From Methylococcaceae bacterium (lineage in GTDB: Bacteria; Pseudomonadota; Gammaproteobacteria; Methylococcales; Methylomonadaceae): a stretch of DNA of 5,555 nt. Made by a program: the position numbers and the translations under genes. Position 1 is the stretch's first letter, and each line of letters begins with the position of its first letter. The stretch spans positions 1 through 5,555 of the forward strand of contig WTBX01000181.1 of assembly GCA_013138855.1 (NCBI GenBank), written 5' to 3'. Below are positions 1-4,658 of this stretch, piece by piece. The notes under the pieces were generated by a model, which saw only the letters and a program-made list of their open reading frames with translations, was not told the origin of the DNA and made no database searches.

Positions 1-568
1 CACGCATATTAATATTCGGTGATGCCATATCTATTTTGGCGCGTAAAACATACTGACCATCCTCAAAATCGCCATCACGCATCCGTTGAAATAAATCTAG
101 GCTTTCTTCGATAGGACGATTTCTATCGGGGCTTTCTTTTCCTGCCTCAGTTAAAGAGCCACGATATTCACGAATTTGTTCGGCAGATAAGCTATCAACA
201 TACGCTAAATCATCTTTGATGAGTTGTACGGCATAATCATAAAGCTGGTCGAAATAATCTGAGGAGTGATATTCAGCTGTCCATTTAAAGCCTAACCACT
301 GCACGTCTTTTTCAATCGACTCCATGAATTCGACACTTTCTTTTTCAGGATTGGTATCATCAAAACGCAGATTGCAAGTGCCGTTGTTTTCCTGTGCAAT
401 GCCAAAATTAAGGCAAATGGATTTTGCATGACCGATATGTAAATAACCATTCGGTTCAGGAGGAAAGCGAGTGGCAACTTTGCCGTTATGTTTATTACTG
501 GCTAAATCGTCTGCTACGATTTGACGGATAAAATTATTTGTAGACGTGGATGTTTCGGTTGTGGACAT
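1..568 (-). CDS. glnS: Glutaminyl-tRNA synthetase, N-terminal part (runs off the window)
   Basis: This is a cytoplasmic class I aminoacyl-tRNA synthetase that charges tRNA-Gln with glutamine using ATP. The 189 residues present align closely with the start of E. coli GlnRS as I know it. NFIRQI lies at residues 12-17. The class I signature PPEPNGYLHIGHAKSICLNF spans residues 36-55, with HIGH at 44-47 (plus-strand 428-439). NLRFDDTNP follows at 66-74 and the acceptor-stem region YVDSL..EQIREYRG after that. The family is about 550 residues, so roughly the first third (Rossmann fold and start of the acceptor-binding domain) is here. The ATG at 568-566 is chosen because an in-frame TAA sits only three codons upstream (577-575) and the N-terminus matches the family. 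No good Shine-Dalgarno precedes it. It lies 88 bp downstream of the broken Uma2 gene, on the same strand. Identity is near certain. Confidence 0.97.
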   Translation of the reverse strand, partial: MSTTETSTSTNNFIRQIVADDLASNKHNGKVATRFPPEPNGYLHIGHAKSICLNFGIAQENNGTCNLRFDDTNPEKESVEFMESIEKDVQWLGFKWTAEYHSSDYFDQLYDYAVQLIKDDLAYVDSLSAEQIREYRGSLTEAGKESPDRNRPIEESLDLFQRMRDGDFEDGQYVLRAKIDMASPNINMR

Positions 569-608
569 GAAGTTTTAGCTACGTTGAGATTAAGAGTAAA
601 TTGTTTAT

Positions 609-637
609 ATTTTAGCGATTATTGCCTAAGTGGGCAA
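609..637 (-). promoter_or_regulatory. Candidate sigma70 promoter for glnS
   Basis: On the minus strand, TTGCCC (637-632, 4 of 6 to consensus) is followed after exactly 17 nt by TAAAAT (614-609, 5 of 6). This predicts a transcript start near 602 and a leader of about 35 nt before the glnS ATG. A small dyad, TTGCC-6 nt-GGCAA at 622-637, overlaps the -35 box and spacer and could be an operator. Such a short dyad may be chance. This is inferred from sequence only. Confidence 0.4.
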
Positions 638-737
638 AGTAAAGTCTTATCTGTGATTAAACGCCTTCAAACCAAGCCCACCAATCTAGGTGAATATTAT
701 CAACTAATAATGGGGAGATAATTTCGCCTGCTTCTGG

Positions 738-746
738 GCGTAAGCT
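738..746. repeat. Target-site duplication, left copy
   Basis: GCGTAAGCT abuts the left end of the 747-991 element and is identical to 992-1000. In the Uma2 gene it encodes the SLR that directly precedes PEAGEI. The match covers exactly 9 bp and cannot be extended in either direction. Confidence 0.88.
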
Positions 747-991
747 TGGGGTGATGAAAACAATATATTTTAATATTTAAAACTGATACCATTTTTGTTC
801 TTAATATTTTTATTGAACCATGAAGGGCATGAAGGGCATGAAGTTTTAGAGTCTTTATCTTCAGAACCTTCATGTTCTTCATGGTGTAAAAATAGTTTCC
901 TAATACTTATTGTGGGTCATTTACTTAGAATGAAAACTACACATTATGGTATGTGTAAAATAGGATAAAAACCTTGATTTTCATCACCCCA
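747..991. mobile_element. MITE-like element of 245 bp inserted in the Uma2 gene
   Basis: The ends are perfect 14-bp inverted repeats, TGGGGTGATGAAAA at 747-760 and TTTTCATCACCCCA at 978-991. They are flanked by 9-bp direct repeats GCGTAAGCT (738-746 and 992-1000). This is the signature of transposition by a DDE-type transposase making a 9-bp stagger. The interior has no credible coding sequence. It holds AT-rich DNA, the 69-bp hairpin at 817-885, and a small dyad TACACAT-6 nt-ATGTGTA at 938-957. It must have been mobilised in trans, and I cannot name the parental insertion-sequence family. The two Uma2 reading frames on either side join in frame when the element and one duplication are removed, which independently supports the boundaries. 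The exact duplication and ends suggest a fairly recent insertion. Confidence 0.88.
817..885. repeat. ATGAAG hairpin module, copy 1 (imperfect, 27-15-27)
   Basis: The left arm 817-843 starts ACCATGAAGGGCATGAAG and contains three ATGAAG units at a 9-nt period. The right arm 859-885 ends CTTCATGTTCTTCATGGT. The loop is 15 nt (844-858). Of 27 arm positions, 22 are Watson-Crick and two would be G-U in RNA transcribed from the plus strand. Three adjacent mismatches lie near the loop. It sits at the centre of the 747-991 element. The same architecture recurs at 4548-4616. Confidence 0.85.
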
Positions 992-1000
992 GCGTAAGCT
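992..1000. repeat. Target-site duplication, right copy
   Basis: GCGTAAGCT directly follows the right inverted repeat of the 747-991 element and is identical to 738-746. Confidence 0.88.
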
Positions 1001-1181
1001 CAAACGATAATTATCAGTCGAAGGTTTTTGATAGATTTCTAGCTGTTTTTGTTTGACGTTAATTAACCAGACTTCTGAAATGTGATAATGCGCGTATAAG
1101 GGTAATTTAGTGTTGCGATCATAATCTTCCGAGCTATCAGAAACTTCAATCAGCAAAAATACGTCTTTAGGCGTTGGATGT

Positions 1182-1224
1182 AGTTGGCTTTGTTGACTAA
1201 AGCAAGTCGGAGTCTGGCTTGCTT
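1182..1224. repeat. Two adjacent small hairpins inside the Uma2 pseudogene
   Basis: AGTTGGC (1182-1188) and GTTGACT (1192-1198) pair with three G-U type positions around a TTT loop. One base later, AAGCAAG (1200-1206) and CTTGCTT (1218-1224) form a perfect 7-bp stem with an 11-nt loop. The segment covers the place where the Uma2 reading frame is lost. GTCTGGCTT (1212-1220) plus ACATTA (1225-1230) also occur next to the palindrome at 2209-2223. It may be an inserted palindromic repeat, or ordinary coding sequence that happens to fold. Confidence 0.4.
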
Positions 1225-1501
1225 ACATTACTTAAATCAATAGGGTTTTGGACACGAACACACACGGTGTCATTAATTTATTGAAATAATGAATGAGTAA
1301 TGCAATCAACAGTGTTTGCATGAAAACTACCGATAGGTGACATAGTTAATAATTCTCCTTCAATTAATTCTACGCGCCCATCTTCGGTTAAAACTCCTGC
1401 ATCAGCCATACGATAAAATTCATTAACATTAATTAGACGATGAGGAACATTCGCTGATATGTTGAGTGTTTGCATGAGATGATCTTTATTATTTTAAAGC
1501 C

Positions 1502-1521
1502 TGAAAAAACTTGTTTTTTCA
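1502..1521 (-). terminator. AT-rich dyad at the stop codon of the 1519-2124 gene, weak terminator candidate
   Basis: TGAAAAAAC (1502-1510) and GTTTTTTCA (1513-1521) are perfect 9-bp inverted repeats separated by 2 nt, so the real loop would be 4 nt. It overlaps the TGA stop of the upstream gene. The stem is almost all A-T, so it would be a poor intrinsic terminator. It could instead be a structured end or simple sequence bias. Confidence 0.2.
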
Positions 1522-2124
1522 CTCCAAGCCATTAAAAAAAGATTTGAGTATTCCTATAATCTGGCTACCATCACCAAAGCTATATAAATAGCTGTCTATA
1601 ATAGCGATGTTATCTGTTAAGGATAAGAATTGCCACAATGCGCCATCAGTGACTACACCGTAGACGACAGGAATACTATTGTTTTCTTGCTCATTAAATA
1701 TTCTGGCGGCTTCCATTTCAGCAATACATTGCGCCAACCCACTTCCTAAGTCTGATTTTTTAGCTTCAACCAACACTGTAACAGGGGAGCTTATGTAAAG
1801 TTGATTATCGCTTTTACTAATGATTCCATCAGGATTACCAGTAAGCCCTTTGCTGCTATCGACATTAAAGGCATTTTCAAGAAAAAAGCTGATGCCCTCA
1901 ACCTGCTGACTTAACTCCATCAAAACATGGTCAACAATTAACGCTTGTCTTGAAGTTTCAGTGTTGATTCTAATCGCTTTAATGTAAGCCATTTTCATGG
2001 TTTCGATAAACCACGCGCTTAATTCCGCTGCTTTAATATTTGTATGTAGTTCAGACTCAGCTTTTATGATGATGCCTAATTTTTTATGTACTTGTTCCAG
2101 TGTTTTGAAATCACTATAAGACAT
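1519..2124 (-). CDS. Hypothetical protein with PD-(D/E)XK nuclease-type motif
   Basis: This 201-residue protein has no named function that I recognise, though it resembles hypothetical proteins I recall from cyanobacteria and Beggiatoa-type bacteria. The N-terminal half is mostly helical: LSAWFIETMKMAYIKAIRIN around residues 35-54, then TETSRQALIVDHVLMEL. The second half carries the nuclease-like core: NPDGII (D99), then LVEAKK (E120, K122, the ExK pair), then GLAQCIAEMEAAR with Q132 where many RecB-type members have a glutamine. Near the end, VYGVVTDGALWQFL looks like a beta-hairpin and helix. No signal peptide or membrane segment is visible. The ATG at 2124-2122 has a good Shine-Dalgarno, AAGGA, at 2138-2134 with 9-nt spacing. 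A perfect TATAAT lies on the minus strand at 2268-2263 but has no good -35. The broken Uma2 gene follows 43 nt downstream. Nuclease activity is inferred from motifs only. Confidence 0.8.
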   Translation of the reverse strand: MSYSDFKTLEQVHKKLGIIIKAESELHTNIKAAELSAWFIETMKMAYIKAIRINTETSRQALIVDHVLMELSQQVEGISFFLENAFNVDSSKGLTGNPDGIISKSDNQLYISSPVTVLVEAKKSDLGSGLAQCIAEMEAARIFNEQENNSIPVVYGVVTDGALWQFLSLTDNIAIIDSYLYSFGDGSQIIGILKSFFNGLE

Positions 2125-2133
2125 TATTTAAAG

Positions 2134-2138
2134 TCCTT
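2134..2138 (-). promoter_or_regulatory. Ribosome binding site for the 1519-2124 gene
   Basis: AAGGA on the minus strand, 9 nt before the ATG at 2124. It is the clearest Shine-Dalgarno in the window and fixes this start. glnS, holA and lptE lack comparable sites. Confidence 0.6.
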
Positions 2139-2164
2139 GTGGCTAACAACTCAAGAAGGACTTG

Positions 2165-2196
2165 AAACCTGAAAGTTTTTGAGACCTTTCAGGTTT
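2165..2196. repeat. Perfect 11-bp palindromic repeat
   Basis: AAACCTGAAAG (2165-2175) and CTTTCAGGTTT (2186-2196) are perfect inverted repeats around a 10-nt loop. It lies 5' of the 1519-2124 gene, so it could fold in that gene's leader RNA. No T-run follows on either strand that would make it a strong intrinsic terminator. Confidence 0.75.
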
Positions 2197-2208
2197 ATTT
2201 TGCATCAT

Positions 2209-2223
2209 AGACCTCGGTGGTCT
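2209..2223. repeat. Short palindrome related to the one at 4449-4481
   Basis: AGACC-TCGGT-GGTCT is a perfect 5-bp stem with a 5-nt loop. Read on the minus strand it has CCAGACC and CCGAGGTCTA, both also present at the edges of the 4449-4481 palindrome. Together with 2165-2196 it makes a small cluster of palindromes in the 265-bp gap at 2125-2389, which otherwise holds no gene that I can see. Confidence 0.5.
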
Positions 2224-2389
2224 GGCTTACATTAAGTCGTTAGCAGGTTTTAAAGATACTTTATTATACGCCTACATTCCGCATCTATAATTTTAAAATT
2301 AGGTATTTTATAATTCACCCCACACAAAACCCGATAAACCGAAACATCTTGAGGAAAAGACCATCGCTGTCCATATCAAAACTGCTTCA

Positions 2390-2801
2390 ATGCAAGCTCC
2401 TGCACTTTACCAAAGTCATAACTTAGATCATCTTGGCTTAGTTGCCACGCTTTATGATGAATTAGGCATTGCCACGCTCATTGATCGCCTTATTCCTCAA
2501 GACCTTGAGCAACGTCACGTCTCAATCTGGCAGGCGGTGAAGGCTATGGTGATTAATGGCTTAGGTTTCACACAAAGTTCTCTGTACCTAACACCGCATT
2601 TTTTTGAAGATAAACCCAGTGAACGCCTGATTGCTCCCAATATTAAAGCAGAACATCTTGATGATACAACGCTCGGAAGGGCAATCAATGACATTTTTAA
2701 ACACGGTGTCCGTGAAATTTTTGCGCAGATTTCTATAAAAGCCGTAGGCATATTGCTTGGCATGTCGTATCGCTCATACTGATACCACTAATTTTGTGTC
2801 C
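2390..2801 (+). pseudogene. IS1634-type (DUF4277) transposase remnant, 5' part only
   Basis: The first 120 or so residues match what I know of the N-terminal DUF4277 domain of IS1634-type transposases. Recognisable stretches are HNLDHLGLVATLYDELGIA (near 10-28), LIDRLIPQD, QAVKAMVINGLGFTQSSLYL and PHFFEDKPSERLI, then the DDTTLGRAINDIF stretch. A full transposase would be about 500 residues or more. The main frame ends at a TGA at 2780-2782. One frame over, from 2772, the sequence reads AHTDTTNFV, resembling the H-x-D-T-T-x-F motif around the first catalytic Asp. A 1-bp insertion or 2-bp deletion near 2771 is therefore likely, with homology ending near 2801. The ATG at 2390 is provisional because the frame is open further upstream (AVHIKTAS precedes it). 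The other catalytic residues and the 3' end are missing, so it is inactive. Confidence 0.85.
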
Positions 2802-2842
2802 AGAAAAATGTTGACAGATCAATTTTTGGCGGAGGTATTGGT

Positions 2843-3847
2843 TTATGAAAAGACTTTAATTGAAGTCATTAATAAACAAATTTGCAGTAAAGTTTCCCAA
2901 CTATCACCTGTTTGTTGTCCTTTAATTTGACGATCGGCTTTTGCACTGAGGATGACGGCTTGTTGTAATTCCGTTAAATTTAATCTGCTTAAAGCGTTGT
3001 TCATAAGGTGTTTACGCTTATCCCATATTTGATGTTTTCTAAAGACTTGTTCCTTATTGCTTGCCGTTTTAAGTTCCAAAAGACAACGTAAATCCTTACT
3101 TAGTACCCATAAGACTATTGGAGCAGCTATGCCTTCTGCTTGTAAGCCCTGTAGAATTTTGATAATTCTGTTTACACGCCCTCCAAGCAACGCATCGCTT
3201 AAATTAAACACATCAAAGCGCGAACTATCTGCGACTACTTCTTGTACTTGCTGAGTGCTTAATCGCCCTGTTCCATATAATACATAGAGTTTTTCAATCT
3301 CTTGAGCGGCTGCAAGTAAATTACCTTCTATGCGTGAGGCAAGTATTTTTACGGCTTCTATTTCTAATTGCAAACCACGTTTTAATAAGCGTTGCCGTAG
3401 CCAAGCAATCAACTCTTGTCCCGCTAACGGCCAAACCTGAATCACAACACCTGCTTTATCAATAGTTTGAAACCAGCGGCTTTTTGTGGAGGCACTGGTT
3501 AATTTTGCTGAACTAATTAATAAAATTGTATCTTCTGGTGGTTGTTTACAATATTCACTAAGAACTTTCGCGCCGTCTTTGCCAAATTTTCCAGAAGGAA
3601 CTCTTAAATCAATGATTTTTTTATCTGCAAAAATTGAGAGGCTGTCCGCTGCTTGTGAAATTTGATTCCAGTTAAAATTACCTTCCACTGTGAACACTTC
3701 GCGGTTTAAATAGCTCCTGTTTTTAGCAGCAAGGCGAATGCTGTCAGCGGCTTCGCCTATTTGCAAAGGTTCATCACCTGTTATTAAATAAACAGGGGCT
3801 AAACCTCTTTTTAAAGAGCCGTCTAATTGCGTTAATTTTAAGCGCAT
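2843..3847 (-). CDS. holA: DNA polymerase III subunit delta
   Basis: This is the clamp-loader subunit that opens the beta sliding clamp within the DnaX complex. It has 334 residues against about 343 in E. coli. The N-terminal AAA+-like domain begins LAPVYLITGDEPLQIGEAAD (residues 16-35), with GDEP in the degenerate nucleotide-loop position. SLSIFADKKIIDLRVP (69-84) is the equivalent of the E. coli clamp-contacting segment, placing I72-F73 at the known Leu-Phe wedge. The collar domain near the C-terminus has FRKHQIWDKRKHLMNNALSRL and LQQAVILSAKADRQIKG, both close to E. coli. The ATG at 3847 is 5 nt after the lptE stop, with no clear Shine-Dalgarno, so translation may be coupled to lptE. The usual next gene, nadD, is not here. 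The transposase remnant, on the opposite strand, ends about 40 bp from the holA stop. Confidence 0.95.
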   Translation of the reverse strand: MRLKLTQLDGSLKRGLAPVYLITGDEPLQIGEAADSIRLAAKNRSYLNREVFTVEGNFNWNQISQAADSLSIFADKKIIDLRVPSGKFGKDGAKVLSEYCKQPPEDTILLISSAKLTSASTKSRWFQTIDKAGVVIQVWPLAGQELIAWLRQRLLKRGLQLEIEAVKILASRIEGNLLAAAQEIEKLYVLYGTGRLSTQQVQEVVADSSRFDVFNLSDALLGGRVNRIIKILQGLQAEGIAAPIVLWVLSKDLRCLLELKTASNKEQVFRKHQIWDKRKHLMNNALSRLNLTELQQAVILSAKADRQIKGQQTGDSWETLLQICLLMTSIKVFS

Positions 3848-3852
3848 TTTAA

Positions 3853-4419
3853 TTATTCAGGTTTCTGCTTTAGTTCTTGTTGTTTGAGTGCATCTAATTT
3901 TGTCATATTTTTCTTTTCCTTTTGTGCTTTTTGCTGGTGTTCCATTGCTATTCTGGAACGAATGACGATAGAACGCACCGCTTGGCTATACATTTCATTA
4001 CGAATAAGTTGTTCTTCATTCGTTTGTGCCAGAACTTCTTCTTGATCGTTAAAATAATGACGTTGGCTATTAACTTTTTGATTTGCTAGTAAGAGTTCGC
4101 CTGTTGGGGAAAAAATTGAAAAGTTGAGGTTATAAATCAATTCAAATTGATTGGCTTTACCTGTAGAACTGACCGATAACACGCGGGTTTTCATTTCTTC
4201 TCTAAGCACTTTAATGACAATGCCTGCTTCTTCTGGTGTGGAGACTAACTGACCTTTAGAAAACTTTAATGCACTTCTGATTTCTTGTTGTAACCGTCCT
4301 GAGGCATTTTCGAGATAAAGGTTTTCCATGCCTTCGGGGAGTTCTATTGAACCGCGTAATTGATAGCCGCAGGCTGTTAGAAACAATAATAGAATAAAAG
4401 AGAAATGTTTGAGTCGCAT
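3853..4419 (-). CDS. lptE: LPS-assembly outer-membrane lipoprotein LptE
   Basis: LptE is an outer-membrane lipoprotein that plugs the LptD barrel and helps deliver lipopolysaccharide to the cell surface. It has 188 residues. The N-terminus has charged MRLKH, a hydrophobic run FSFILLLFL, and a lipobox LTAC-G with Cys17 as the lipidated residue. CGYQLRGSIELPEGMENLYLE is the family's usual opening after cleavage. The middle contains VIKVLREEMKTRVLSVSSTGKANQFEL and FNDQEEVLAQTNEEQLIRNEMYSQAVRSIVIR, typical of the conserved C-terminal half. The last 30 residues are a charged, Lys/Gln/Glu-rich tail that looks disordered. The start is set by the signal peptide; the Shine-Dalgarno is poor, with only an A-rich AAAAAAG before the ATG. 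It sits between leuS and holA as expected. The 239-bp gap to leuS is unusually long and filled with repeats. Confidence 0.93.
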   Translation of the reverse strand: MRLKHFSFILLLFLTACGYQLRGSIELPEGMENLYLENASGRLQQEIRSALKFSKGQLVSTPEEAGIVIKVLREEMKTRVLSVSSTGKANQFELIYNLNFSIFSPTGELLLANQKVNSQRHYFNDQEEVLAQTNEEQLIRNEMYSQAVRSIVIRSRIAMEHQQKAQKEKKNMTKLDALKQQELKQKPE

Positions 4420-4448
4420 CTTTTTTAAGGGGGTGTGATGAGAGTATT

Positions 4449-4481
4449 AGACCTCGGAGATTTTGAAAACCTCCGAGGTCT
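4449..4481. repeat. Perfect 11-bp palindromic repeat between leuS and lptE
   Basis: AGACCTCGGAG (4449-4459) and CTCCGAGGTCT (4471-4481) are perfect inverted repeats. The 11-nt centre can extend the stem by three A-T pairs after one mismatch. It lies about 30 nt upstream of the lptE start, in the leader of lptE if the operon is co-transcribed. The short stem at 2209-2223 is related in sequence. No T-run follows, so it is not an obvious terminator. Confidence 0.78.
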
Positions 4482-4505
4482 GGTGATTAAGGAATGCAAC
4501 TTTAA

Positions 4506-4644
4506 TAACTTCCGAAACTATATCTGTCAGCTTAGTAAAACTTATGAACCATGAAGGGCATGAAGAACATGAAGTTTCAAAGGTTTTATCTTCATGTTCT
4601 TCATGCCCTTCATGGTAAAAATATATTTTAAGTTTCGGATGTTA
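4506..4644. mobile_element. MITE-like nested palindrome in the leuS-lptE gap
   Basis: TAACTTCCGAAACT (4506-4519) and AGTTTCGGATGTTA (4631-4644) are 14-bp inverted repeats with one mismatch. They are flanked by the direct repeat TTTAA (4501-4505 and 4645-4649), a possible 5-bp target duplication. The centre is the perfect 27-bp hairpin at 4548-4616. There is no coding content. The ends differ from those of the 747-991 element, so it would belong to a different transposase family. The duplication is short and AT-rich and could be chance, so the boundaries are less sure than for the first element. Confidence 0.6.
4548..4616. repeat. ATGAAG hairpin module, copy 2 (perfect, 27-15-27)
   Basis: The arms 4548-4574 and 4590-4616 are perfect 27-bp inverted repeats around a 15-nt loop (4575-4589). 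Each arm has three ATGAAG units at a 9-nt period, starting ACCATGAAGGGCATGAAG. Compared with the copy at 817-885, the left arms agree at 25 of 27 positions, the loops at 11 of 15 and the right arms at 21 of 27. It begins about 42 nt after the leuS stop. As RNA it would form a very stable stem, but no U-run follows on the leuS strand. Confidence 0.9.
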
Positions 4645-4658
4645 TTTAATTCTCATTC

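Larger units (their letters stand above)
657..1475 (-). pseudogene. Uma2-family (DUF820) restriction-endonuclease-like protein, broken
   Basis: Uma2/DUF820 proteins have a PD-(D/E)XK nuclease-like fold, usually with unknown targets. Pieces in order on the minus strand: residues 1-65 (1475-1281) with RVELIEGELLTMSPIGSFHA; then an in-frame TAA (1280-1278) where a Lys AAA would fit; then NDTVCVRVQNPIDLSN and SKPDSDL in the same frame. A net frameshift lies between about 1215 and 1175. The next piece is HPTPKDVFLLIEVSDSS..YDRNTKLPLYAHYHISEVWLINV, down to RLSLR. The mobile element 747-991 interrupts here, and the true C-terminus PEAGEIISPLLVDNIHLDWW..FEGV resumes at 737 and stops at 659-657. Removing the element and one 9-bp duplication leaves 565 nt, two short of 189 codons. 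That length is normal for the family and fits two single-base losses. The last 15 residues before the stop at 944 are read-through into the element. The start is 43 nt below the stop of the 1519-2124 gene. Confidence 0.9.

Noticed and set aside
292..477. 61-residue minus-strand reading frame
   Set aside because: It lies inside glnS in another frame and glnS is unambiguous there.
521..721. 66-residue plus-strand reading frame
   Set aside because: It overlaps the glnS start, the glnS promoter region and the Uma2 C-terminus antisense, and has no recognisable motif.
700..882. Minus-strand frame starting MKNMK
   Set aside because: It is the ATGAAG hairpin read as protein and then the Uma2 C-terminus out of frame. 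The Lys/Met pattern comes from the DNA repeat.
817..885. Possible CRISPR-like or tandem repeat array from repeated ATGAAGGGC units
   Set aside because: The units are 9 nt with no spacers and are arranged as an inverted pair, so this is a hairpin and not an array.
1278..2124. Restriction-modification or toxin-antitoxin operon
   Set aside because: There are only two nuclease-fold proteins, one of them broken, with no methyltransferase, specificity or antitoxin gene in the window.
2289..2300. 12-bp perfect palindrome AATTTTAAAATT
   Set aside because: It is pure A-T in an AT-rich gap and readily expected by chance.
2515..2763. 82-residue minus-strand frame
   Set aside because: It is the antisense shadow of the transposase domain, which has clear family similarity on the plus strand.
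2831..2859. GGAGGT followed 8 nt later by ATG on the plus strand
   Set aside because: The Shine-Dalgarno spacing is good, but the frame is only four codons long (MKRL) before a stop.
3057..3254. 65-residue plus-strand frame
   Set aside because: It is antisense to holA and has no independent support.
4548..4616. Intrinsic terminator after leuS
   Set aside because: The stem is long but AT-rich, and no U-run follows on the minus strand. lptE and holA downstream also argue against full termination.
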